Source: Tubiluchus corallicola (Eukaryota > Priapulida > Priapulimorpha > Priapulimorphida > Tubiluchidae). From it: a stretch of 64,000 nucleotides of DNA. Position numbers and translations under genes: made by a program. Of this stretch, positions 11,327 through 22,300 are shown piece after piece. The notes under the pieces were generated by a model that was not told the origin of the DNA, ran no database searches, and saw only the letters and a list, made by a program, of their open reading frames with translations. The stretch covers positions 682,001-746,000 of the forward strand of contig JAQGDQ010000015.1 of assembly GCA_030141605.1 (NCBI GenBank), given 5' to 3'. Every line of letters begins with the position of its first letter. Positions within the stretch are counted from its first letter, which is position 1.

Positions 11327-12273
11327 CAGTAGGAGCTGCTTAACAGACTCACAGTTAATAGACTCAATCGCTTAATTGACTCAAGAACGCCTGGAATGGG
11401 CCGCTACTATTCAAATATACATAAGATCTATCGGTAATTGACTCATTATTTTTCCTTCACCTACTTAAAATAAGACGTTTGTATGTGCTAAAAGAGCCTT
11501 TCCTACTTTTATGTCATCTCATCTTTACTTCCCTTTTGTGCACTATATATGCAGAAATGCTCATGTTAAGTACCGTTTTGTTTATAAGCAGGTACGTTTA
11601 TCATGCACTAATACACTAGCGTAGCAGTTTTGCTTTGAATCTGTTACCTGCTGGCCCATTGTTACCCAAAGAATTTCTGGAAGCTAAATATTTAATCACT
11701 TGCCTAGCAGTTTCCTTTTGATGCTCTCATTGCAAATCATGCTTTCAGGCTTAATGGCTTAACAGTCAAAGATGCAGATACAGTAATCAGCCGGTATTCC
11801 TTGTGACTTACAAGAGTAAAGATCGTACAGCAAAAAAGGGCAATGTAAGTGAGCAGACAATTCAGAACTGTTTTAGTCACGCACAACAACACGACTTTCA
11901 ACGTTTTTATAATTACGAGAACTTTGTGGGCCAACTTCTTCGCGAGAAAATGAAGCAGCCGACTTTGAAGGAATTTTTGCAAATAAAAAGACTTAGAAAA
12001 GTCTGTGATTTAGAAAAGTATACATTTTAATTTATTGCTAATTCACTTATATAAATTAATATTTTAAAATATTTTTTCTAATTTTTAACTGCACAAAGGA
12101 ATTTAGGCATTACTTCGTTTCTAAAATCCATTAAAGACCTTTGCAGTGCATAGTAAGCTGATGATTCATACTGCTATATGTGTAATACTACACCCATCGG
12201 TTAATAGGTTTAGTCGGTTAATTGGGTCAAAACACGTCGGTCCCAAAGTGAGTCTATTAAGCGGCGCCTACTG
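11327..12273 (+). mobile_element. Internally deleted pogo/Tigger-like DNA transposon (947 bp, TA target site)
   Basis: The left end reads CAGTAGGAGCTGCTTAACAG and the right end, read inward, CAGTAGGCGCCGCTTAATAG, so the terminal inverted repeats match over about 25 bp and are flanked by TA on both sides (11325-11326 and 12274-12275). TA duplication and CAGT termini are typical of the pogo/Tigger branch of Tc1/mariner. An internal plus-strand fragment (11803-12030) reads VSEQTIQNCFSHAQQHDFQ, like the TI-NCF-KAGF segment near the end of Tigger transposases. No DDE catalytic domain is present, so the copy is non-autonomous. Confidence 0.75.
11803..12030 (+). pseudogene. Transposase C-terminal remnant within the pogo-like element
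   Basis: A 75-codon open stretch within the inverted-repeat element. The QTIQNCFSHA segment resembles the C-terminal region of Tigger-type transposases. The upstream DNA-binding and DDE domains are absent. It is probably a fossil rather than an expressed gene. Confidence 0.5.
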
Positions 12274-12275
12274 TA

Positions 12276-13340
12276 GTAAGATAAGTTAAGTTTAGAAAAT
12301 GGGTATTTGAAACTTTTGCAATCTGGAAAATCAATACTGAGAATACCATTAACATTAATCTTGTTAAACTTGCAGAGAAATATATTTTCTTAAAGCAGGC
12401 ACCTGTACATTTTATTCACTCATTTAAGCTTAAGCATAATACCAGATTTCACAGTTAAAAAAACATCAGCCAAGCTTATCAACAACAAGCTATAACAAAG
12501 CAGGACAATCTTTCAAAACACAATCTACCCTATTTTGAAGTATGGTAAAAATGTAGATTTTACCACTTACAATAACTTTAGAATGTTTCAATAATTAAAT
12601 ACTGTAAACTAAAAAAAAGTATGAGCTAAATTTTTGCGAATTTAGCTTCAACGCCTTGTTTGCACAGTGATATTTTTGAGATGCAGCCTTACATACGTTG
12701 ACAAAAGAACCAGTCCTAGTTATCACATTCCTGGGTGGGCAACTTTGCTAATGTTGTAAAAAAACTGGTGCATTGATTTACTGTTCTACGGCATTGCCAG
12801 TTATCCCTATTACAGCAGACCTAAATTAAACAGAGAAAACTTATATAATAACTAATTTGTTATATTTATGTGTGTAAAAAATAGTCGCTGTATTTCATCA
12901 GATAATTATTAACACGTGTGCTGGTACAGTAAACTACAAGCACTAAACATGATTACATTGTTTTATAAAGTGAACGGTTACCATTAAATAAAAAGCTTGG
13001 ACCTGGAAAATTATGAGTCTGTCCCTACTCGCAAAATTCGCATACATTTTCAGCACAAACTAATTTTACTATTTACAGCATAAGAAGCATCAGCCTAAAT
13101 ACCTATTAATGGCTGGATAGTACAGCTAAAGATAATGTCATAAGTGAACATATTTTTTAAGCGTTAGATAAGAATTCCATAAGTGTGCTGCACGTATTTG
13201 CAAAAACGAAAATTGAAACACAATAATATTGTATAACATAAAAACTCTGCAAATTTTAAGTTTAAAAATTTGAATTTTAACACTGAAATCACAAGATCTG
13301 CACAGTAGATTAAAAACAATAAACAATCAATGGAAAGAAG
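12276..13340. other. Intergenic DNA
   Basis: AT-rich sequence between the pogo-like element and the SINE-like fragment. I recognise no coding or repeat feature. Confidence 0.6.
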
Positions 13341-13351
13341 ATGGTACTGAA

Positions 13352-13425
13352 AAAATGCGCACCAAAATTCGAACCCAGAACCAATAGTTTCAAGTTTACC
13401 CTATGCCAAAATGCTCTTTCACAAT
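13352..13425 (-). repeat. Probable tRNA-derived SINE fragment
   Basis: On the minus strand an A box (TGGCATAGGGTAAACTTG, from 13408 down) is followed at tRNA-like spacing by a B box with GGGTTCGAATT (13377-13366). The flanks do not pair into an acceptor stem, so it is a SINE head or tRNA relic, not a functional tRNA. Confidence 0.45.
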
Positions 13426-13734
13426 GTGTGTACAGCATCATAAGTGAACTGTGGTCTTATGTCTCTTGATCAAGCACAGCACCTATCTTTTTTAATGTGT
13501 TTTGCAGACACAAGCAGAAATGGCAAAATGTGTGCAATAGCAAAAAACATGAAATTAGGTTTCTGCTACTGAGTTCTGCAATAATAATTCTGTCACATAA
13601 GCCATCCTTAATAAAACAATATTTTCCCTTTCAAAGTTTACACAATTGTTTAAAATGTGGTTTTCTTTTTCTAAAAATACATTGATTTTACTACTTCAGG
13701 TGCCTAATACAATCACAATGATGTGTTCTACCAC

Positions 13735-14640
13735 AAAAATTATCAACCCGGTGTTATTTGTTATATATACATCAGTGATCTGCCAAAAAATATTGCCTCT
13801 ACCACACTGATGCTTGCAGATGACACTAAATTGTATAGAGCGATACAATCAGAAAAAACAGGAAAACAATCCAAGAGGATCATAACAACATGGTAAAATG
13901 GAATTAAGGCAGGCTTTAAATTCCAATACTGAGAAATAAAGCTATGAACATCACAAGTAGTAAAAAAGTTTATCCTGATAGTGAGTATAAGTTGACTGAT
14001 GGAAGAAATTGTAACCAGATTCTGTGGGTGGCATCCAAAAAGGATCTGGGAGTAACATTCAAAAGACTGCTAACTTTCAAGGTTCAAGAAAAAAATGAGT
14101 AAAGCCAAGGCAATGGTGGGAATAACACAAAGCTTCATCAATTTGGATCATGAATTTCATGATACCCTTCTTTCTTATACAAGGTGCTGGTGAGGCCACA
14201 CCTTGAATTATCTTGCTCTGTTTGGCACCTGCCATGATTGGCTTAATTGATAATATTGAACAAGTTCGGAGGTACACCACAAGAACACTGACTGACTTAA
14301 AAGAATACCATATACAAGAGTACCAAAACACGTACACTGGCTTACAGAGGAGAAATAATAGAAACGTATAAAATCCTGCAACAAAAGCATGACACTGCTA
14401 CATCTAAGGACAGAGGAGGCATAAAAGTTCAACAAGAGGACATCATCAGAAGCTATATCGAAGTTTCCTAAGGTAAGGTATCATTGCAAATCCAGTTGCG
14501 CCCATCATCATCCGACATCCTGAGCGTCGTACTGTCAGAAGTCCATATCATCGAAGGTAAAGCGATGTGCACCGACGTGACAGACGGAGGTCGTGGAGCA
14601 AGCTTGAACAGGTCGCCAGACACACTTTAGCTGCTTTTTA
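13735..14640 (+). mobile_element. Degraded CR1/L2-like LINE fragment (reverse transcriptase 3' part)
   Basis: A broken reading frame carries family-typical pieces in order: GVLFVIYISDLPKNI, LADDTKLYR (the F/YADD catalytic box), KKDLGVTFKRLLTFK, YKVLVRPHLELSCSVW, and ETYKILQQKHDT. These are the usual post-catalytic blocks of CR1/L2-group reverse transcriptases. Several stops and frameshifts make it a relic. Confidence 0.75.
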
Positions 14641-15079
14641 TCACTAAGGATTTAGGTACTACATTACTTTGCTACATTTACTTTTATATAAAATTTTTTG
14701 GAGATATATAGAAACTACAGATAATGGAATATTTTAGATATTTACATGCACAAAATTAATAACATAGGCACTTTGGTAAGCACCACCGAAAAGCATGCAA
14801 AACGAGCAACAAGGCAAACCTTTCTCGATTCCATTGCACTAAGAGCTTGTTAACCCACGACTTAACTTAAACGGCGTTTAAAACAAGACAAAAAATAAGA
14901 TTAAGATTTAAGCAGAATTTTAATGTTTAATGCTGCGTTTAAATTTCCGACATTTCACTGTGATTTATCGCAATTAATTTATCATTTAAGTCACAACTAT
15001 GGAGATGGTTACTACAGGATGGATGGTTTGAAAGTCATTATAGTTCCTATAGTTCGTCCATTGACATTCCTCATCATCG

Positions 15080-15430
15080 GGTGGATCGTTACTTTGAAAC
15101 TGTCACAGTTCCTGCTTCAACTACCTTCTCTGGAAAGTTGTTCCATTCCTTTACTGTCTTTCGGGAGATTCCTGATATCCAATTTTGGTCTCCATTTAAA
15201 GATCTTGGCATCTAACTGAACTTATAAACTTAACTTATTCCACCAGCTAAAATATATTCTCTGATTTGTCTTTTTTGTCCTTTTAAAATTCTAATTAAGT
15301 ATTTCAAGCAACTCACTTCTTATAAACGTTTTGACTTCCAATGAAACCTCTCCTGCTTTCTCAAGTTGGGTTTTGTAATAATTGTTCCATCCAAGACCAT
15401 TAAAGACTATGGCATTTTTTGTGTTGCTGA
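15080..15430 (-). mobile_element. Degraded CR1/L2-like LINE C-terminal fragment
   Basis: On the minus strand the sequence reads DAKIFKWRPKLDIRN, then, after a one-base frameshift, RKTVKEWNNFPEKVVEAGTV. This matches the RLDIRK...F..RVV.WN.LPE.VVEA end of CR1-like ORF2. It is opposite in orientation to the fragment at 13735-14640, so it is a separate insertion. Confidence 0.65.
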
Positions 15431-16500
15431 TGTCTTGCTGCATAAGTGATAATCACCAAGCCTATTCACAGATAACTATACTATACTGTATGCAGAATGT
15501 TCAGATATTTGTCTAAACACAGACTTGTATGTCTGGTCTAATTTGCTCCACGCATTAGCAACAAACAGACTCACTAACAATTTTGACAAGTAACAGAAAA
15601 CTCAGGGACTTGCAACCATTTCTTAAACTACAACCTTACACAGTTTTTGAATTCCCATGAAAGTATCACACTATCGACTAGGGTTTGAGTTTTTCCTTAT
15701 TACTTTTTTCGTCAGTAAAAACAAATAATACCTGATAAACAAATTTAATGATAGCTATGTAAATAAATTCGTTGACATTGTAGGTACTGTAATCACTTGC
15801 AATAGTTGTTAAACTAACGGGTGTGTTTTAGACAGGACACGGCAGCTGAAGGACAGCATGAACTTTGTTGATTACTTCAACTGCAACTTGTCTAATCTTA
15901 ACTGACAATGCTTGATATTAATATACAGTATGTAATAGAAAAAAATTCCACCCTCGTAAGCACAATAAACCATGTGCCTTAATGAGTGTTTTACTGAGTA
16001 GCGATAAATCAGCGCTTAGGTGCATACTACAGGCTGGTCATATTATACGTGCTGTGATCATTCATTAAGTCCTTTCTAAGGCTTTCCACCATCCAATTCT
16101 TTTTTCACATGTGAAGTAATAATAAAATTATGTGTATTAGGACTGAAATTCTTTTGAGTGGACTGAGTGGACATATCCTTAAACCTTTTTCTTCATCAAC
16201 AGCTTTTATTTCCTGTCCCTTCTATTTCATATGAATGCCGTGAATTGAAGAATCTCAAATTGAGACACTTACATTCATCAACATTGAAAAGAATATACAA
16301 TTCTATGCATATCATCCTGCAATATTTCATTTGCTTATAGGTTTTGGCACTTGAAAAAAGTTTTTTCACCATATAGGAGCTACAATCCTCTTGTCTATAT
16401 GGTTTCCAGTCTTCACTAACTGGAATGGGAAAGGGAATTTCTGTGTAGCTCTAATGTTTATCATCAGCTTCTTGTGCACTACATATCAATAGCTTTGCTA
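15431..16500. other. Intergenic DNA
   Basis: AT-rich sequence. I see no gene or clear repeat in it. Confidence 0.6.
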
Positions 16501-16505
16501 AATGT

Positions 16506-16876
16506 TGTTGTGTTTTGTTTCTCTCTGAAGGCTCGTAGAGAAAACCAGAAAACACTTCATCAAATTAAACTAGTTTATTAAGCGAGAATTGTACAGCACA
16601 AAAGTATGAAGGAACGCGAAATGATTACACTTAACGTGAAAATCTGGAAAATCGTTTAGGAGTATCTGAAAATGCAAGTATACAAGAGAATGGGTAAGTG
16701 GCGTCTGTGCGGAATCTGCGTGTGTGTCTCAGCGGCCTGCTTCGCCTTATATGGCATGCCCGAGAAGCTTCTAGAAGTTTTGTTCCAGAACATTCTACAC
16801 AGTAAGACGATTATTCTAACGGAACATTCTACAATGTTCTATGCAATTCTAATAGATGCCAGCGATCTCCACAACA
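16506..16876 (-). mobile_element. Solo LTR (371 bp) of an LTR retrotransposon, minus orientation
   Basis: The element has TGTTGT...ACAACA termini and near-perfect 5-bp flanks (AATGT at 16501-16505, AATGC at 16877-16881). Read on the minus strand it has the order expected of an LTR: heat-shock-element-like arrays, a TATA box (CATATAAGG, 16745-16753), a transcribed leader, and a polyadenylation signal AATAAA (complement at 16574-16579). It matches the copy at 17703-18028 in inverted orientation over nearly its whole length, with one extra block of about 45 bp in the promoter. No gag or pol is nearby. Confidence 0.8.
16762..16798 (-). promoter_or_regulatory. Heat-shock-element-like array in the left solo LTR
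   Basis: Alternating GAA and TTC units two bases apart occur in two runs, GAAGCTTCTAGAA and GTTCCAGAACATTC. The latter is an exact nTTCnnGAAnnTTC heat-shock-factor site. The array lies just upstream of the LTR TATA box. Function is inferred from the motif only. Confidence 0.55.
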
Positions 16877-16881
16877 AATGC

Positions 16882-17697
16882 AGATAGATGACATCAGCCA
16901 GACTATATAAATCTTATCAATGAACAGGGCTTCTCTCCCCAAGAATAACAGACTAAATTTTGTTGTAACCCTTATCTAGGACCCATGTGTTTGCATGTCT
17001 GTAATATGTTAAAATCCACTAGTCAATCTGCAAGGGCCTTTTCTGAAGTATTTGGTCCTTTCTTGTATATTGGTGCTACATCTCCAAACTTCTCGAAATC
17101 CTAGAGTAAGTGGAGTTGCAAAGCATTTAATGTATAATATATCACCGTAAAAATGCTGGCTATGCTGCTCCTTGGTTATCTTTTAGGTGTTTCAGAACAG
17201 CTGTTATCGGTTCTTTGTGACTTATTAGAGTTTTTAGTTCCTTTAATTTTCGTTAAGCAGTACCTTTACTCAGCTAAACTGCAGTTAGTGGCTAGATAAT
17301 CAAATACGTAAGCTGGCTCCCGTAGCCTTGTGGCAATATCAGTTTCCGTTGTGAAAGCTGTAAAAAGTACAAAAAGTATACATTTCTCATAACTGGTCTC
17401 TCATCATCTATAAGTCCATTGGTCTCTTTTACAGCTGTTATATGCTTATTATAATAGTGTTTCTACGTGTTTAGGGTCTTCCTTTGCATTATTTGTTAAT
17501 TTCCATTCGAACTGTGTTTTTGCCATTTTAATTTCATTTCTTGTTCTTTTTTGTTTTGCTTTTATACTTAGTGAAATCATCTCATGCTTAATGAGACTTG
17601 CTTAATGTGTAATTTTACCTTGATGTGTAATTATATGTGTATAATTACTCGCAATTTAAACCTTCCTATTCCACCAATCAATTAATTAATTACTGTT
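16882..17697. other. Spacer between the two inverted solo LTRs
   Basis: About 820 bp with no gag, pol or other coding feature that I recognise. Confidence 0.6.
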
Positions 17698-17702
17698 AAT
17701 AT

Positions 17703-18028
17703 TGTTGTGGAGATCGCTGGCATCTATTAGAATTAAATAGAACATTGTAGAATGTTCTAGAAAGAAACTTCTCTGGCACGCTATATAAGGCGAAGCTGGC
17801 TGCTGACACACACACGCAGATTCACACGGACGCACACTTACACATTCTCTTGTATACCTGTATCTTCCGATACACTCAAACGTTTTCCAGATTTTCAGGT
17901 TTATTGTAAACATTTCGCGTTCCTTCATACTTTTGCATTGTAGAATGATCGCTTAATAAACCAGTTTAATTTGATGAAGTGTTTTCTGGTTTTCTCTACG
18001 AGCCTTCCGAGAGAAACAAAACACAACA
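17703..18028 (+). mobile_element. Solo LTR (326 bp), same family, plus orientation
   Basis: It starts TGTTGTGGAG and ends AAACACAACA, with a perfect 5-bp target duplication AATAT (17698-17702 and 18029-18033). Internal order is HSE-like array (17750-17771), TATA box TATATAAGG (17782-17790), leader, and AATAAA (17955-17960). It lacks the 45-bp promoter block of the left copy, apparently by recombination between TAGAATGTTC repeats. The intact target duplication shows it is an independent insertion reduced to a solo LTR. Confidence 0.85.
17750..17771 (+). promoter_or_regulatory. Heat-shock-element-like array in the right solo LTR
   Basis: GAATGTTCTAGAAAGAAACTTC has GAA-TTC-GAA units spaced by two bases, followed by a TTC unit. 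It lies 10 bp upstream of the TATA box, the arrangement of heat-inducible promoters. Confidence 0.5.
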
Positions 18029-18033
18029 AATAT

Positions 18034-18994
18034 TAATAATTATTAAATGCACAAATTTTACATCATTACATTAGTTCAAGCTACAAATATTTGTTATACT
18101 GGAATGCAACATGGAACATTTGTTATTGGGCAGTTTTGTAAAAATCACATTCGTAAAATAGACTTATGCACAACTTTTATACCACATTATACCACATTTA
18201 TTTTATCTTCTAGCTACGCAACACTAATAATATAATTGTTTGCCTAAATATCCCTCGGTAGGACTGATATTTTAAAATATGGACCATAGAGAACGTGATC
18301 TCATGTTAAAAAAGAAAGTTCTTGTTTAATAACTTTGTGGTTTCCACCTTTCATAATGAAAAAACAACAACTAATTTTCTATATTGCCTGAAAGTAAATT
18401 AGTTCGCAAAATTTTACATTTTCTGTACAGCTATCATTGATGAAAATCACATATCAGTACAGCAGAATGGCTTTTTGAAAATCGCCATGCAATAATTTAG
18501 AAACTTTAATAATGAACAGGGCTCCAAGCCTTACGACACATTGAACACTCTACTGATTTTTTCAAGTATGTAAAATGTTTGTTTGCGGGGCAACATGCAG
18601 TGTAACAAAACAAAAAACTTACTAACATTAATAGTAAGACAAAACTCAAGGTCGCTGGGCATTGCATCAGAGAAGCACGAATCACGGACACAGATTTACA
18701 GAGAAGATCTAAGGCCTCAGTATTTTTTTCAACTATGATAATTAAAGTAGCCCTTGGTAGAACTGCAGCAGCTGCAGACATCCATTACTCCCAGACACGG
18801 TAGAAATGCGGATAAACAATTTTTAATTATTACTTTGCAGATTTAATTTCAAAGCTGGAATCTTCAGTTTTTTCTGTTTTCTAATAGCTTCAGACTGTGC
18901 CATTTAGTGGCAAAATATTCTCATGGCTGCTCACAATAATAACATTAATCAATGGTTTTAGTTATTACTGATTTCTTTCCAGTATTGCCTTGGC
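18034..18994. other. Intergenic DNA
   Basis: AT-rich. A minus-strand open stretch of 91 codons (18506-18781) with one hydrophobic segment is present, but it has no family match and no support as a gene. Confidence 0.5.
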
Positions 18995-19002
18995 AAAATA
19001 AT

Positions 19003-19386
19003 CGGGGGGTGGGCATGCTCTATCAGAAAGCAAATTCGAATCGAATAGAATATGCCACTTTCTGAACTGGAATTTAACTGAATTTTGAGATTTTGTAGCA
19101 AATTCGAATTCAAGTTATTCAGTTGTCAAGATTTTCGAATATATTTTCGAATCATTAATAAAAAGTGGTCTCGTACAGATCATGCATATTACATGATTTT
19201 ATTAATAGTAAAAACAATAATAATTTGTTTAGAATCATACACAGATCGCAGCTAAATTGTGCTGCCTGCACGCTGTTTCAAACATTTTAATTTTAAAGAA
19301 TGTAATTTATGTAGTTTAAGTGCTCATTTATTCGAATCTATAATTTTAAGTTTGAATCGAATTTGTATGTTCGATGCTCACCCAGC
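19003..19386. mobile_element. Probable hAT-type MITE (about 384 bp)
   Basis: The left end GGGTGGGCATGCTC and the right end (inward GGGTGAGCATCGAA) form imperfect terminal inverted repeats. Both ends then run into AAATTCGA-rich stretches. Candidate 8-bp flanking duplications are AAAATAAT (18995-19002) and AAGATAAT (19387-19394). GGGTGGGCA-type termini and 8-bp duplications are hAT features. There is no transposase. Confidence 0.45.
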
Positions 19387-19394
19387 AAGATAAT

Positions 19395-22300
19395 ACTAAT
19401 TTCTGCATGTTTTAGCAACTGTTATAAATAGTTGCCTTAATAGCTACTATCGTCATCTTTACTAATTATTCGCTTCATTACAGAAAGTACATATCGTACT
19501 ACTGTTTGCTGAATATTTATGAATTAATTACGATAATATCCTTCGACTAGTATAGATAATCATAAAAAAATAAGTTGCGGCGAAACGAGTGCACCTATAT
19601 TGGGTTCCCGTAATGGGTGCACTTATAAATCTTGATCGCTTAGTTCGCTCCAACCTGCAGGCTTGCCAAGTCAACTTCATATTTTTTGTGTGTTGAATGA
19701 AATGATTGAAATTGTTGACCGGAGAAAGGTGCAATTTGTTTAGCAGATTTAAGGTTAGTTTGTTAGAATTTAATTTTATTGTGAGTAATCATTGCGTATT
19801 TGGGTAATCGTCATATACCAATATGAGTGGAAATGTTATTATGTTTCGGAATATTGTGATCAGGATAAGATTTCTGAAGGAGCTGCTGCTATCATTTTTA
19901 ATCGTGTTTCCCCTCAACTTTTCCACAAGGTTTCCCAAAAGAGAAATTTACAAGGTAGCTTGCAACGACCACGACGAAGTTCTGCTAGGGGGTTGGGGAG
20001 CGTTGTGCTCTCCCTTAGCGGGGTTCGCGTCATAGCCTCGTTCGAGGGTGCTCTTTTGTGCAGTTAAGGACAATTTAGACAAAAGAATAGGCATGACGTC
20101 GGCCAAAGAGTCAAGCACACTGGGAATTCACCAGTTTTTCGATTTTGTTCATCTTCTCCTTAACCCCTAGTTAAATTCAGTTTTTTCATAAATATTTAGG
20201 TATTGTGGGAAGGTAATGTACAACACACATGAACAGGTATAGTCAGGTGTAAACATGGTCATGGTATTAAGCTAATTTTTTTCCAGTTTGTTGGCGCTTT
20301 GCAATGCAAATGGGGGTTTTATTTTGTTTTTATTTTTTTGTTGTGTGACTATGTTGATGCGAATTCACCAATTTTTAACTAGATTATCAAGTCAATTCAT
20401 CCCTATAAAACTATATAACTGAATTGGAATCAATTGTGCCTCTTTTTATTTTATTCTTATTTTGGCTATATTTATGCTTTGAAAATATTTTCATGACTTA
20501 ATCGTCGTCATAACATCATTGTACTAACATCTGTCATTCATGTATTCCTCATCAACAATTTCTGAATTTCTACCCTTTTGCACTTAGTCCTCATTCTAGA
20601 AAGAAAGTATGTGTGTGAGTGAGTGAGTGAGAGAGAGCGATCATTTAATGCATTTCTGTTTTTGTTTCTCAGATTTCAAATTTACCATTAATCTGGGCAG
20701 CACCAACACAAGATTTTCTTCCTGGTGCTGTCCAGAGGTATAACAGTAGTCTCAATAAAAATTGTATATTAATGTTTTCTGTGTCAAAATTTGTGCTAAT
20801 TTAATGCTTTCTGTGTAAATTATCATTGTATGCTCATGGTAAATCTAGCAATAAATTCTAATTCTAAAGTCTTAGTTTGACAATTTGTTCACTTTTTTCA
20901 TTTTTTTATTAAAGAACTAGCAACTCATTTTTTAACTAATTAATGAAAGATAAATCTAGACATAGACATTTTTTATTTAATGTGATTCTGTGTGCTTGAT
21001 TTTTCTTTTTTCAATTAAAATGATTAAGCCAGCATATGAATAACACAGCACTGTAAAACACATAAAATGATGGGAGAGGCTAAGGCTGGTAAAAGTCAGA
21101 TGGTCATAAGTCAGCTATCTTTCTCCTAGTCAAACTAAACAAGATTATGGCATGTTGATTCGTATTAAATAATAAATATTACTTACAATTTATTTAAGAC
21201 AACAATTAAAGACACAGCTTTTTAGATGTTAACTATAAGCAGTGCACTGTAAAATGCTTTTTGCAGATAGGACATTGAAATATTGCACAAAAATTTAAGG
21301 ACAATGCATTTCGCAGTTTCTTTAACCTCAAAAGGCAACTGAAGTTACAAAATTTCCCTAGTTAAGTTACTGTCACAATTATAGTTACTACATGGAGATC
21401 TAATGCAGAAACTCGGTAAGAAAGTTTCAAAAAATAAGTGCAGCTTGGAATATTGCGGGTAAAAAGCTCTGGATGGCACAGTATTATCTTCCTCTAATGT
21501 GTGATATTGCAACCCCATTTAAACAAATACAGAACTAATTTGTTATAGTTTATGATCAATAATGCTGAGAATCACATAGTCCTTTTTTCTCATGATGCTG
21601 TATTCGTTCCAATGATGTGTTAAAATATAAGCTGATATCTATTTGTAATGAGTACACTCACCCCTAGTGGACATCTTAAAGCAAACTGGAAAATATAGAA
21701 ATCCGTGTAGTAACCAGCATCGCCATATCCAAGTAAATAACCTTTCCAGAAATAATATGACAGCTCGAACTCAGTAATTAATTAAGCGCTAACAAAATTA
21801 GTCTCTGCAAATAAGCACTGGATCACTATTGCATATAGTAATTTCTTTCAGAAGTGTATTTCTGTATATTGAATGTAAGTAGTGGCAGTGTCAGTGTCAG
21901 TGAAGAACAAATGCAGATAGTTGTTAAAGAAATAATATGAGTATGTGAGTGCTCGAAAACACAGTTGTTTCTATATTTGTAACAGAAATATATCACTGGC
22001 TAATCTTGTTGGCTAATTAATGTAATTGTACCAGTTGATTTGTTTGTGCACTCGATAAACTGAGCGTCTGAAAAGTCTTGCATTTTCTGTGTTTTGGAGG
22101 GACTCGGCCCAAATCATTGCTCTTCTAGATGTTGCTCTTGTTGTTGTTTTGTTGGGGGGTGACCTTTTGAAAGAAGTGCAAGACTCCATCATTTCACGGT
22201 ATAAGATAATTTAACATCGCAAGAATATACTAGAACAATTTCTGCATCGATTAATGGAATTAGATTTGGCAGTAATAATACAGTTTCCGATAAAAGTTGA

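Noticed and set aside
16506-18028. Divergent pair of hsp70 promoters (HSE, TATA, leader)
   Set aside because: No hsp70 coding sequence follows on either side, and the blocks have TG...CA ends, internal AATAAA and 5-bp target duplications, so they are solo LTRs.
18506-18781. 91-codon minus-strand ORF with one hydrophobic segment
   Set aside because: No domain, no neighbours and no transcript evidence; listed only as part of the intergenic description.
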